Positions 36,410-44,990 of a stretch of DNA of 64,000 bases are shown in pieces; the stretch's first letter is position 1; each line of letters opens with the position of its first letter. The translations under genes and the position numbers were made by a program. The notes beneath the pieces were generated by a model that searched no databases, was not told where the DNA came from, and was given only the letters and a program-made list of their open reading frames with translations. Source of the DNA: Nocardioides mesophilus (GTDB lineage Bacteria; Actinomycetota; Actinomycetes; Propionibacteriales; Nocardioidaceae); assembly GCF_014395785.1 (NCBI RefSeq), contig NZ_CP060713.1:2694501-2758500 (forward strand), given 5' to 3'.

Positions 36410-37168
36410 ATGGACTTCGACGATCAAGTGATCCTGGTGACCGGGGCCTCGCGCGGGATCGGTCGCGCCGTGGCGCTCCGGTTCGCCGAGCAGGGCGGCA
36501 CGGTGGTCGTGCACTACGCCTCCGACCACGCCGCCGCCGAGGCGACGCTGGCCGCCCTGCCCGGCGAGGGGCACCGCACGGCGGCCGCGGACCTCGCCGA
36601 CCCCGACGCGGTCGAGCGGCTGGTGGCCGATGTCGTCGGCACGCACGGACGCGTCGACGTGCTGGTCAACAACGCCGGCATCTTCGAGGAGCACCCGGTG
36701 CTGGGCACCGACTACCGGCAGTGGCGCGAGAGCTGGCGGCGCACCCTCGACACCAACCTCGTCGGACCGGCGAACCTCATCCACGAGGTGGTGCCGCAGA
36801 TGGTGGCCCGCGGCGGCGGCCGGATCGTCAACGTCTCCTCCCGGGGAGCCTTCCGCGGCGAGCCCGAGCACACGGCGTACGGCGCCAGCAAGGCGGGCCT
36901 GAACAGCCTCGGCCAGTCACTGGCCCAGGAGCTCGCGCCGCACGGCGTCTACGTGACCACGGTCGCGCCGGGCTTCGTCGAGACCGACATGACCACCTCG
37001 CACCTCGACGGACCCAGGGGCGACGCGATCCGGGCCCAGAGCCCGATGGGGCGCACCGCGACGGCCCAGGAGGTGGCCCGGGTGGTCGTGTTCCTCGCCG
37101 CGCCCGGCGCGGAGGCGATGACCGGGGCGATCGTCGACGTCAACGGCGCGTCCTACCTGCGCACCTGA
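36410..37168 (+). CDS. short-chain dehydrogenase/reductase
   Basis: A 252-residue classical SDR. The cofactor loop is TGASRGIG, the structural motif NNAGIFEEH, the catalytic Ser in VNVSSRG and the catalytic YxxxK in YGASKAG. The C-terminus (TGAIVDVNGASYL) follows the FabG-like pattern. Substrate unknown. ATG 36410 is chosen; GTG 36401 is possible. Convergent with the sirtuin gene, two bases apart. Confidence 0.9.
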   Translation: MDFDDQVILVTGASRGIGRAVALRFAEQGGTVVVHYASDHAAAEATLAALPGEGHRTAAADLADPDAVERLVADVVGTHGRVDVLVNNAGIFEEHPVLGTDYRQWRESWRRTLDTNLVGPANLIHEVVPQMVARGGGRIVNVSSRGAFRGEPEHTAYGASKAGLNSLGQSLAQELAPHGVYVTTVAPGFVETDMTTSHLDGPRGDAIRAQSPMGRTATAQEVARVVVFLAAPGAEAMTGAIVDVNGASYLRT

Positions 37169-37170
37169 GC

Positions 37171-38058
37171 TCAGGCGCCGGGGCCGGCCAGCGCGGCGAG
37201 GAACTCCGAGGTGCCGGCCTCGAGCTTGGCGGTGGCCAGGTCGTCGCCGCGGGTGCCGCCGCGGTTGACGATGACCACCGGGACGGCGAGCTTGGCGGCC
37301 CTGCGGACGAACCGCAGTCCGGACATGACGGTGAGCGAGGAGCCGAGGACCAGCAGCGCCCCGCCGAGGCCGGCGGCCTCCTCGACGGCGTCGTAGCAGC
37401 GCTGCACCCGGGTCTTGGGCACGTTCTCGCCGAAGAAGACGACGTCCGGCTTCAGCACGCCGCCGCAGCTCTCGCAGCCGGGGACGACGAAGTCGTGCGT
37501 GCCGTCGAGGTCCACGTCGCCGTCGGGGCGGGCGGCGGCCTCGCCGTGCCGGGCCAGCCAGTCCGGGTTCAGCTCGGTCATCCGCGCGGCCAGCCGCAGC
37601 CGGCTGGTCACCTCCCGGCAGCCGAGGCAGACCACCTCGGCGATCCGGCCGTGCAGCGCGCACAGCTGCCGTGAGCCGGCGGACTCGTGCAGGCCGTCGA
37701 CGTTCTGGGTGATGGTCATCCGGACCCGGCCGCGCGCCTCCAGCCGGGCCAGCGCGAGGTGTCCGGCGTTCGGCTGCGCTTGCCCCATCCGGGACCAGCC
37801 GACGTGGGAGCGGGCCCAGTAGCGGCGCTGCGGCTCCGGCCCGGAGACGAACTCCTGGTAGGTCATCGGGGCCCGGGTCGGCGCGCCCGGACCGCGGTAG
37901 TCGGGGATCCCGGAGTCGGTGCTCAGCCCGGCGCCGGTGAGCGCCACCAGCGGCCGGTCCGCGAGCACCTCGTGCACCCGGTCCGGAGTCACGGCGGGCG
38001 CGGCGCCCGGTGGGGCGGGTGCGTCGGCGTACGACGGGACGCGCTGGGCCAGGCTCAC
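37171..38058 (-). CDS. NAD-dependent protein deacetylase, Sir2 family
   Basis: A 295-residue sirtuin that removes acyl groups from lysines using NAD. Motifs: GAGLSTDSGIPDYRG, TQNVDGLHESAG, the catalytic histidine in LHGRIAEV, and zinc cysteines CLGC and CESC. VVFFGENVP and LGSSLTVMSG complete the Rossmann domain. Residues between the two zinc pairs form a long insert (about 45 residues). GTG 38058 is preferred: a TACGCT -10 (38071-38066, minus strand) ends seven bases before it. Confidence 0.92.
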   Translation of the reverse strand: MSLAQRVPSYADAPAPPGAAPAVTPDRVHEVLADRPLVALTGAGLSTDSGIPDYRGPGAPTRAPMTYQEFVSGPEPQRRYWARSHVGWSRMGQAQPNAGHLALARLEARGRVRMTITQNVDGLHESAGSRQLCALHGRIAEVVCLGCREVTSRLRLAARMTELNPDWLARHGEAAARPDGDVDLDGTHDFVVPGCESCGGVLKPDVVFFGENVPKTRVQRCYDAVEEAAGLGGALLVLGSSLTVMSGLRFVRRAAKLAVPVVIVNRGGTRGDDLATAKLEAGTSEFLAALAGPGA

Positions 38059-38078
38059 GTCGAAAAGCGTACGACGCG

Positions 38079-38119
38079 GTCGATGACCAGGTCCTGTCCC
38101 GGTATTGCAGTTCATCGAC
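38079..38119. repeat. inverted repeat GTCGATGA / TCATCGAC in a divergent promoter region
   Basis: GTCGATGA at 38079-38086 and TCATCGAC at 38112-38119 form an inverted repeat with a 25-base spacer. They lie between the divergent sirtuin and membrane-protein genes. Long spacers are not typical for one operator; two half-sites or chance are equally possible. Confidence 0.25.
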
Positions 38120-38138
38120 CAGTCCGCAACAGAACGTC

Positions 38139-38144
38139 TACGGT
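38139..38144 (+). promoter_or_regulatory. putative -10 box (TACGGT), leaderless start
   Basis: TACGGT ends six bases before GTG 38151, which is why I place the start of the following membrane protein there. Confidence 0.4.
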
Positions 38145-38150
38145 GTGCGG

Positions 38151-38807
38151 GTGCGACAGGACCTGATCCCCCTCTCCGCGTCCGCCCTCGTGGTCGGCGC
38201 GATGTGCCTGGTGCTCGGCTCCGCGCTCAGCCCGATCGACGGAGGCGGCACCGCCGACACGATCCGCGCCGTCCAGGAGCAGGGAGGCCGTTGGCTGGCG
38301 ATGGCGGTGATGTACTTCTGCGCCTCGGTGGCGCTGACCCTGGGCCTGCCGGCGCTGCTGTCGGTGTTCGTGGACCGCGGCCGCCGCCTGGGCGCGCTGG
38401 CCGTGGCGGTCTTCTCGGTGGGCGTCCTGGGCACCACCGGCTTCGCGATGCTGCTGGTCTTCTACCGCGCCCTCGTCGAGTCGGCGAGCATCAGCGAGTC
38501 CTCGCTGGACCGGGCGATCGGCGACCTCGGCCTGTCCGTCTTCCTCAACGGCTGGGTCGGCAGCTTCTACCTCGGCGTGCTGCTGCTCGGGATCGCTCTG
38601 CTGGTCGCCCGGCGTACCCCCCGCTGGTCGTCGCTGCTGCTGTTCGCGTTCGTGCTCGGGCTGCCGCTCGGGTCGGCGCTGGGCAAGGTCGGCTCGGTCG
38701 TGCAGGTGATGCTGCTGGCGGTCTCCTTCACCGCCATCGCGATCGCCGCCGTCCAGCAGAGCCAGGAGAAGGTCGTCACCTCCCCGGCGCGCAGCCACGC
38801 CTACTGA
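38151..38807 (+). CDS. four- to six-helix membrane protein of unknown function
   Basis: A 218-residue hydrophobic protein with several strong membrane segments (LSASALVVGAMCLVLGSAL, WLAMAVMYFCASVALTLGLP, LGALAVAVFSVGVLGTTGFAML and others). I recognise no catalytic motif. Sequence pattern resembles DUF-type integral membrane proteins of actinobacteria; no function can be given. It is divergent from the sirtuin gene with about 90 bases between. Confidence 0.75.
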   Translation: MRQDLIPLSASALVVGAMCLVLGSALSPIDGGGTADTIRAVQEQGGRWLAMAVMYFCASVALTLGLPALLSVFVDRGRRLGALAVAVFSVGVLGTTGFAMLLVFYRALVESASISESSLDRAIGDLGLSVFLNGWVGSFYLGVLLLGIALLVARRTPRWSSLLLFAFVLGLPLGSALGKVGSVVQVMLLAVSFTAIAIAAVQQSQEKVVTSPARSHAY

Positions 38808-38834
38808 GCCGAGCCGCCACGGGCGAGCGCCCGC

Positions 38835-39101
38835 TCAGCCGTAGCGCACCGCGGCCCGGGCCCGCGCCTTGGCGGCCTCGACCTCGCGGTCCTTGTGCGG
38901 CGCGGAGGTGGTCAAGCCGTCGAGGAGCCTCTGGGTGGCCGCCGCGACCTCGGCGACGGCCGCATCGAACGCCTCCTGGTTGGCCTGGGAGGGCCGGGTG
39001 CTGCCGCTGACCTTGCGGACGTACTGCAGGGCCGCGGCCTGCACCTCCTCCCGGGTCGCCGGAGGCGCGAAGTTGTGGAGCTGGCGGATGTTGCGGCACA
39101 T
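38835..39101 (-). CDS. DUF2277 family protein
   Basis: An 88-residue protein beginning MCRNIRQLHNFAPPATREEV, the signature of the uncharacterised DUF2277 family, and continuing AAALQYVRKVSGSTRPSQAN. Often encoded near growth or DNA-metabolism genes; function unknown. ATG 39101 lies six bases after a TACGGT box (39113-39108, minus strand). The last part is lysine/arginine-rich. Confidence 0.87.
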   Translation of the reverse strand: MCRNIRQLHNFAPPATREEVQAAALQYVRKVSGSTRPSQANQEAFDAAVAEVAAATQRLLDGLTTSAPHKDREVEAAKARARAAVRYG

Positions 39102-39107
39102 GCCAGA

Positions 39108-39113
39108 ACCGTA
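39108..39113 (-). promoter_or_regulatory. putative -10 box (TACGGT), leaderless DUF2277 gene
   Basis: On the minus strand TACGGT ends six bases before ATG 39101. Confidence 0.45.
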
Positions 39114-39206
39114 CGCCGCCCGGGCCGCCCGGTCAGCGGCTCGCAGGACACTGGCACAGTGGGTCGGAGAGCACCATCGCATCCCGAGCACGAGACGAGA
39201 CCGAGC

Positions 39207-40448
39207 ATGACCCCTCACCTGGAACCCGCCGCGACCCCCGGTGCGCAGGCCGGGCCCGACACCGGTTCGGGGGACCGCGCCTACGACCTGGTGCTCCTCG
39301 GTGCCACCGGGTTCACCGGCCGGCTGACCGCGGAGTACCTCGCCGAGCACGTGCCCGCGGACTGCCGCTGGGCGCTGGCCGGTCGCAACACCGCGAAGCT
39401 GGAGGAGGTCCGTGCCGGGCTGGCCCGGATCGACGAGCGCTGGACCCACCTGCCGCTGCTGGCCGCGGACGTGGAGGATGCCGCGTCGCTGCGCCGGCTC
39501 GCCGGGTCGTCCCGGGTCGTGATCACCACGGTGGGTCCCTACCTGACCTACGGCGAGGGCGTCGTGGCCGCGTGTGCGGAGGCCGGGACCGACTACGTCG
39601 ACCTCACCGGGGAGGCGGAGTTCGTGGACCGGATGTACCTCGCCCACCACGAACGTGCCGTGCAGACCGGTGCCCGACTGGTGCACGCCTGCGGGTTCGA
39701 CTCGGTGCCGCACGACCTCGGCGTGCTGTTCACCGTGCAGCAGCTGCCGGAGGGAGTGCCGTTGCGGATCCGCGGGATGGTGCGCAGCAACGCCACCTTC
39801 TCCGGCGGCACCTTCGCCTCGGCGATGACGGCGTTCTCCCGGGTCCGGCAGATGTACGCCGCGGCCGCCGAGCGCCGCCGCCGCGAGGGCCGGCCCGTGG
39901 ACCGCCGGGTGCGGGTCTCCGCCGGGCGCCCGCACCACGACGGGGACACCGGCTTCTGGCTGGTGCCGCTGCCGACGATCGACCCGCTCGTCGTCGGGCG
40001 GTCGGCCGCCGCGCTGGACCGGTACGGCCCCGACTTCAGCTATGGCCACTACGCCGCCGTACGCCGGCTGCCGGTCGCGCTCGGCGGCATCGCCGGGGCC
40101 GGGATGCTCGCCGTCACCGCCCAGCTCGCGCCGCTGCGGCAGCAGCTGCTCAAGCGGGTGCCGGCCGGGCAGGGACCCGACGCGGAGCGCCGCGCGAAGT
40201 CCTGGTTCACCGTGCACTTCATCGCCGAGGGAGGCGGTCAGCGGGTGCACACCGAGGTGGCCGGCGGCGACCCGGGCTACACCGAGACTGCCAAGATGCT
40301 CGCCGAGTCGGCGCTCTGCCTGGCCTTCGACGAGAACCCGGCGACCAGGGGCCAGGTGACCACCGCGGTGGCCATGGGGCAGAACCTCCTCGAACGTCTG
40401 CAGCGCGCCGGGATGGTGTTCCGGGTGGTCCCGGACCGCCCGTCCTGA
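39207..40448 (+). CDS. saccharopine dehydrogenase-like oxidoreductase (trans-acting enoyl reductase type)
   Basis: A 413-residue NAD(P)-dependent reductase of the saccharopine-dehydrogenase-like family. The Rossmann loop is LVLLGATGFTGRLTAEYL, followed by CRWALAGRNTAKLE, ITTVGPYLTYGEGVVAACAE, and YVDLTGEAEFVDRM. Mycobacterial relatives act as trans-acting enoyl reductases for lipid synthesis; other members are uncharacterised. The substrate here is unknown. ATG 39207 follows a GACGAGACCGAGC segment without a strong ribosome site. Confidence 0.85.
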   Translation: MTPHLEPAATPGAQAGPDTGSGDRAYDLVLLGATGFTGRLTAEYLAEHVPADCRWALAGRNTAKLEEVRAGLARIDERWTHLPLLAADVEDAASLRRLAGSSRVVITTVGPYLTYGEGVVAACAEAGTDYVDLTGEAEFVDRMYLAHHERAVQTGARLVHACGFDSVPHDLGVLFTVQQLPEGVPLRIRGMVRSNATFSGGTFASAMTAFSRVRQMYAAAAERRRREGRPVDRRVRVSAGRPHHDGDTGFWLVPLPTIDPLVVGRSAAALDRYGPDFSYGHYAAVRRLPVALGGIAGAGMLAVTAQLAPLRQQLLKRVPAGQGPDAERRAKSWFTVHFIAEGGGQRVHTEVAGGDPGYTETAKMLAESALCLAFDENPATRGQVTTAVAMGQNLLERLQRAGMVFRVVPDRPS

Positions 40449-40605
40449 CGGTTGCGGCACCACCCGGCAGAGCCATTTGGCGCTCCCCGGGGGACCACTT
40501 CCGGCGAACCCACCTGTGCGGGCCTCCGCCCGGCTAGCGTCGGCACCCGGACGGTCCCTCGACCTCGCCGACGGGCCGGCTCGCACCGAGGGGAAGGCAC
40601 ATCTG

Positions 40606-42051
40606 ATGGGCAAGCGGTTCCGTCGACCGTCCAGGCTGGCTGCGCTCGTCGGCGCGCTCGCCGCGTCGCTGACGTTGGGCCCGCTGATCCCGGCCGCGCT
40701 GGCCGCGGTGGTGGACCTGCCCACGGAGCAGGTGGTGGCGGCGGCCGACGGCCCGGTGCTCGGCGGGCACCGGGAGACGCTGCTCGACGACCACCCGTGG
40801 CTCGTCGAGCCGCAGACCACCTTGGTCTGGCGGGCGGACCGGAACCGCAAGGTGCGCGTGGACAGCGCCAAGGGCTCCCGGGTGTGGACGGTCAGCGCGC
40901 TCGCGTCGCACGATCTCCCCCAGGCGGCCATGCGGGCCTACCAGGACGCGGCGGCGACGATGGCGCGCACCGATCCCTCCTGCCAGCTGCCCTGGACCCT
41001 GCTCGCCGGGATCGGTCGCGTGGAGTCCGACCACGGCCGGTACGGCGGCTCCGTGCTCAGCACCGACGGGATCTCGCGGCCGGCGATCATCGGCGTGGCG
41101 CTCAACGGTGCCGGCCCGGTGGCCGCCATCCGCGACACCGACGGTGGCCGCTGGGACGGCGACAAGGTCTGGGACCGCGCCGTCGGGCCGATGCAGTTCA
41201 TCCCGTCCACCTGGACCGGGGCGGGACGCGACGGGGACGGCGACGGCAAGGCCGACCCCAACGACCTCGACGACGCGGCGCTGGCCGCGGCCGGCTACCT
41301 CTGCTCCGGCTCGGGCAGCCTGCTCGACCCGGCCGCGATGGCCGCCGCGATCCTGCGCTACAACCCCTCGGACTACTACGTCGCCCTCGTCATGGCCTTC
41401 GAGCGCGGCTACCGCACCGGCGTCTTCATCATCCCGTCGCCCACCCCGCCCGCCGCCGAGCAGGGCCCCGCAGCCCGGCACCGACACCAGCACCGCGCCG
41501 ACGGCGCCCGGTCGGCGCACGGCGGCCGTCACGGCACGTCGGACGGCCCGGGGCCGAGCGCGAGCGCGGGCGGCTCGGGAGGGTCCGGCTCCGGTGGCTC
41601 GGGCGGTGGCTCCGCGGCCGGCCCCAAGCCGGCCCCCCAGCCGGCACCGAAGCCGTCGCCCAAGCCGTCACCGAGTCCGACGCCGACCCCGACGCCGACC
41701 CCGACGCCCTCGCCGTCACCGAGCGTTCCGCAGATGGTCACCCTGGCCGGGACCCTGACGCAGCCCGCGTCCGGCGGCTGGTTCGTCGGCGGGACCCCGC
41801 TCGACCTCGGGCCGGCCGGGCAGCTGTCCGCGGGCGCGGCGTACGACTTCGACGGTGACGGCGCCGTCGAGGCCAACAGCGAGGAGCTCGCCGGCCTGGC
41901 CGGGAAGGACGTCACCCTGCAGGTCGGCGCCGGGACGAGCCCGGCGGTGGTCTACCTGATCAACGACAAGGGCTACCGCAACGCCGACGGCGGCTTCGTG
42001 CGCCCGGCCGCGGCCTCGCCGAGTGCGGCCGGCACCACGACGACCGGCTGA
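40606..42051 (+). CDS. secreted lytic murein transglycosylase domain protein with proline-rich linker
   Basis: A 481-residue secreted protein. A signal peptide (AALVGALAASLTLGPLIPAALA) is followed by an unknown segment and an SLT domain (residues ~115-290): the catalytic Glu is in IGRVESDHGRYGGS and the conserved AVGPMQFIPSTW follows. Inside the domain, DGDGDGKADPNDLDD resembles a calcium-binding EF-hand or dockerin loop. A disordered Ser/Gly/Pro-rich region with repeated TP/SP dipeptides (encoded by ~41670-41715) leads to a C-terminal ~110-residue domain of unknown type. A GAGGGGAAGG ribosome site precedes ATG 40606. It probably remodels peptidoglycan. Confidence 0.86.
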   Translation: MGKRFRRPSRLAALVGALAASLTLGPLIPAALAAVVDLPTEQVVAAADGPVLGGHRETLLDDHPWLVEPQTTLVWRADRNRKVRVDSAKGSRVWTVSALASHDLPQAAMRAYQDAAATMARTDPSCQLPWTLLAGIGRVESDHGRYGGSVLSTDGISRPAIIGVALNGAGPVAAIRDTDGGRWDGDKVWDRAVGPMQFIPSTWTGAGRDGDGDGKADPNDLDDAALAAAGYLCSGSGSLLDPAAMAAAILRYNPSDYYVALVMAFERGYRTGVFIIPSPTPPAAEQGPAARHRHQHRADGARSAHGGRHGTSDGPGPSASAGGSGGSGSGGSGGGSAAGPKPAPQPAPKPSPKPSPSPTPTPTPTPTPSPSPSVPQMVTLAGTLTQPASGGWFVGGTPLDLGPAGQLSAGAAYDFDGDGAVEANSEELAGLAGKDVTLQVGAGTSPAVVYLINDKGYRNADGGFVRPAAASPSAAGTTTTG

Positions 42052-42076
42052 CCGTTCGCGGCGGCGGGGCCGTCGC

Positions 42077-42322
42077 TCAGAACGCGTCGCGCTCGGTCGT
42101 CGTCTCCCGGACGGTGTGCGTCGAGGTCGCGGGGTCGGTCTGCTCCTCGACCCGGACGACCTCCTCCTCGTGGACGCGGTCGCGGCGGGCGTAGGCGATG
42201 ACCGCCGCGCCCGCGACGATGAGGATCACCCCGACCGTCTGGATGTCGATCCCGGGCGCCTCGCCCCGGACCGCGAAGGTCAAGATCGCGCCCAGCACCA
42301 CCAGAGCGATTCCGGCTCCCAC
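42077..42322 (-). CDS. small two-helix membrane protein (DUF6458-like)
   Basis: An 81-residue protein with two membrane helices (GAGIALVVLGAILTFAV and VGVILIVAGAAVIAYA) and an acidic cytoplasmic tail. Resembles the small DUF6458-type proteins common in actinobacteria; function unknown. GTG 42322 is chosen because GGAGG sits five bases upstream and the protein then starts as family members do; a longer frame to 42370 or 42454 is less likely. Confidence 0.72.
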   Translation of the reverse strand: MGAGIALVVLGAILTFAVRGEAPGIDIQTVGVILIVAGAAVIAYARRDRVHEEEVVRVEEQTDPATSTHTVRETTTERDAF

Positions 42323-42410
42323 GATGTGCCTCCGACCCGTCGACGTCCCAGCTGTCCCAGAAGCCTTCATTGTCCCCAGCGGTGCGGTCCGGAAACGTCG
42401 GACGACCCGC

Positions 42411-43628
42411 TCAGGGAAGGACGACCTGACCCTTGCCGAGCACCGTGATGCCACCCTCGCTCACGGTGAAGCCGCGGCGGCGGTCCTCCTCGTGGTCCAC
42501 CCCGATCAGGCAGCCGTCGGGGACCACCACGTTCTTGTCGATGATCGCGTTGCGCACCACTGCGCCGCGGCCGATCGTGACGTTGTCCAGCAGCACGCTG
42601 CGCTGGACGTAGGCACCGTCCGCGACGTGGTCGTGCACGCCGATCACGGAGCTGTCCACGGTGGCCGCGGAGACGATCGAGCCGGCGCAGACGATGGAGT
42701 CCCGGACGCTGGCGCCCGAGGTGAACTTGGCCCCGGGCAGCTGGGAGTTCGAGGTGAAGATCGGCCAGTCGGTGTTGTAGAGGTTGAACACCGGCAGCGC
42801 GGACACCAGGTCGAGGTGCGCCTCGTGGTAGCTGTCGAGAGTCCCCACGTCACGCCAGTAGTCCTTGTCCCGGTCGGTGGAGCCCGGGACCTGGTTGCGC
42901 TTGAAGTCGTAGACGCAGGCGCGCTTCTGGTCGACCAGCATCGGGATGATGTCGCCACCCATGTCGTGGCGGGACTTGGGGTTCGCGGAGTCCTTCTCGA
43001 GCGCCTCGACCAGCACGTCGGCGCTGAACACGTAGTTGCCCATCGAGGCGAACGACTCGTCGGGGGAGTCCAGCAGACCCGGGGGATTCTCGGGCTTCTC
43101 GAGGAACTCCTCGATGGTCTCGCCGTCGGGCCCGGTCTTGATGACGCCGAACTGCCACGCCTCGTGCCGCGGGACGCGGATGCCGGCCACGGTCACGCCG
43201 GCGCCGCTGTCGATGTGCGCCTGCACCATCTGCGAGGCGTCCATGCGATAGACGTGGTCGGCGCCGAAGACGACGATGATGTCGGGCCGCTCGTCGTTGA
43301 TCAGGTTCATCGACTGGTAGATCGCGTCCGCGCTGCCTTGGTACCACTTCGGTCCCCGGCGCTGCTGGGCCGGCACCGGGGCGACGTAGTTGCCCAGCAT
43401 GGAGTTCAGCCGCCAGGTCAGCGAGATGTGCCGGTCCAGGGAGTGCGACTTGTACTGCGTCAGCACGGCGCAGTTGAGGTAGCCGGCGTTGACGATGTTG
43501 GACAGGGCGAAGTCGATGAGGCGGTAGGAGCCGCCGAACGGGACCGCGGGTTTGGCGCGGTCCACTGTCAGCGGCATCAGCCGCTTGCCCTCGCCACCGG
43601 CCATAACGATGCTCAGCACTCGCGCCAT
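42411..43628 (-). CDS. glgC: glucose-1-phosphate adenylyltransferase
   Basis: A 405-residue ADP-glucose pyrophosphorylase, which makes ADP-glucose for glycogen. The nucleotidyl-transfer motif is [20 protein letters not shown], the sugar-phosphate region includes [14 protein letters not shown] and [12 protein letters not shown], and the C-terminal left-handed beta-helix (residues ~300-405) carries the hexapeptide repeats ([15 protein letters not shown] and following). Divergent from glgA across 46 bases; the ATG is six bases after a TAGGGT box (43640-43635, minus strand), so it is probably leaderless. Confidence 0.95.
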   Translation of the reverse strand: MARVLSIVMAGGEGKRLMPLTVDRAKPAVPFGGSYRLIDFALSNIVNAGYLNCAVLTQYKSHSLDRHISLTWRLNSMLGNYVAPVPAQQRRGPKWYQGSADAIYQSMNLINDERPDIIVVFGADHVYRMDASQMVQAHIDSGAGVTVAGIRVPRHEAWQFGVIKTGPDGETIEEFLEKPENPPGLLDSPDESFASMGNYVFSADVLVEALEKDSANPKSRHDMGGDIIPMLVDQKRACVYDFKRNQVPGSTDRDKDYWRDVGTLDSYHEAHLDLVSALPVFNLYNTDWPIFTSNSQLPGAKFTSGASVRDSIVCAGSIVSAATVDSSVIGVHDHVADGAYVQRSVLLDNVTIGRGAVVRNAIIDKNVVVPDGCLIGVDHEEDRRRGFTVSEGGITVLGKGQVVLP

Positions 43629-43634
43629 GTCTGC

Positions 43635-43668
43635 ACCCTAGGACCAAGCGGGGCAGATCCCCTAGCCT
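43635..43668. promoter_or_regulatory. divergent leaderless promoters of glgC and glgA
   Basis: TAGGGT on the minus strand (43640-43635) precedes the glgC ATG by six bases, and TAGCCT on the plus strand (43663-43668) precedes the glgA ATG by six. The whole intergenic region is 46 bases, so the two promoters must interfere or be co-regulated. Confidence 0.55.
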
Positions 43669-43674
43669 GCGTCC

Positions 43675-44827
43675 ATGAAGGTCTCCGTGCTGACTCGCGA
43701 GTTCCCCCGGACGTCTACGGCGGCGCCGGTGTCCACGTCGACTTCCTGGTGCGCGAGCTCAGGCGGCTGGTCGACGTCGACGTGCAGTGCATGGGGGCCC
43801 CCGGGAAGGGGCCCACGCGCACTCCGAGGACGATCCGCGGCTGGCCGGGGCCAACGCCGCCCTGCGGATCCTGTCCACGGACCTGGCGATGACCGCGGCG
43901 GTGGCGGACGCCGACCTGGTGCACGCGCACACCTGGTACGCCGCGATGGCCGGCCACTGGGCGAAGCTGTTGTACGGCGTGCCGCACGTCGTCACCGCCC
44001 ACTCGTTGGAGCCGCAGCGGCCGTGGAAGGCCGAGCAGCTCGGCGGCGGCTACCAGCTCTCGTCGTGGGCGGAGCGGACGGCGATGGAGGCGGCCGACGC
44101 GGTCGTCGCGGTCAGCCACGGGATGCGCGAGGACGTGCTGGCGGCGTACCCCGCCATCGACCCGGCCCGGGTGCACGTGATCCACAACGGGATCGACGCC
44201 GACTTCTACCGCCCCGACCCGGCCACCGACGTGCTGGACCGGCTGGGCGTGGACCTGACCCGTCCCTACGTCGCCTTCGTCGGCCGGATCACCCGGCAGA
44301 AGGGCGTGCCGCACCTGCTCCGTGCCGGACTGCACCTCCACCCCGCGGTCCAGCTGGTGCTGCTGGCCGGCGCCGCGGACACCCCCGAGCTCAAGGAGGA
44401 GACCGACGTCGCGATCGCCGAGCTGCGGGCCAGCCGCGACGGGATCTTCGTGGTCTCGGAGATGCTGCCGCGCGAGGAGGTCCGACAGGTGCTCAGCCAC
44501 GCGCTCGCGTTCTGCTGCCCCTCGGTCTACGAGCCGCTGGGCATCGTCAACCTCGAGGCGATGGCCTGCGAGACCGCGGTCGTCGCCAGCCGGGTCGGCG
44601 GCATCCCCGAGGTGGTCGCCGACGGCGAGACCGGGCTGCTGGTCGACTACACCCCCGAGGACCCCGCCGGCTTCGAGCGCCGCTTCGCCGAGGCCGTGAA
44701 CCGGCTGGCCGACGACCCTGCGCTGGCGACGCGGATGGGCCGCACCGGTCGCGTCCGGGCGGTCGAGGAGTTCGCCTGGGACGCGGTCGCGGGCCGCACG
44801 GTGGAGCTCTACGGCTCACTGCTCTGA
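43675..44827 (+). CDS. glgA: glycogen synthase, interrupted by two apparent frameshifts
   Basis: A GT4-family ADP-glucose/maltose-1-phosphate-forming or glycogen-extending glycosyltransferase of the short actinobacterial GlgA type. Three reading frames follow one another: MKVSVLTREFP, then DVYGGAGVHVDFLVRELRR to VQCMGAP, then REGAHAHSEDDPRL to the end. The breaks are in C5 runs at 43704-43708 and 43798-43802; a sixth C in each gives a continuous 384-residue protein of the expected size. GT4 motifs are intact downstream (VHVIHNGIDADFY, FVGRITRQKGVPHLL, YEPLGIVNLEAMAC). Double loss in a conserved gene argues for sequence error. Confidence 0.93.
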
Positions 44828-44990
44828 CCCCGGGTGCGGAGCCGGAGGTGTGACGCAGGTCGGGTCGTTGTGCGGATCCGGGTCGGGGTCGGCGGGTCAA
44901 GGCGGGCTCTCAGGCTGCCGATACCTGAGGTGTGGCGGTCGTGGACCGCTGCGCGGGGAACCAGACACGGCTGACCGAGGAGCCTGCGGC

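Noticed and set aside
41670-41715. Short tandem repeat as a CRISPR or regulatory repeat
   Set aside because: It merely encodes Thr-Pro/Ser-Pro dipeptides of a protein linker; no spacers.
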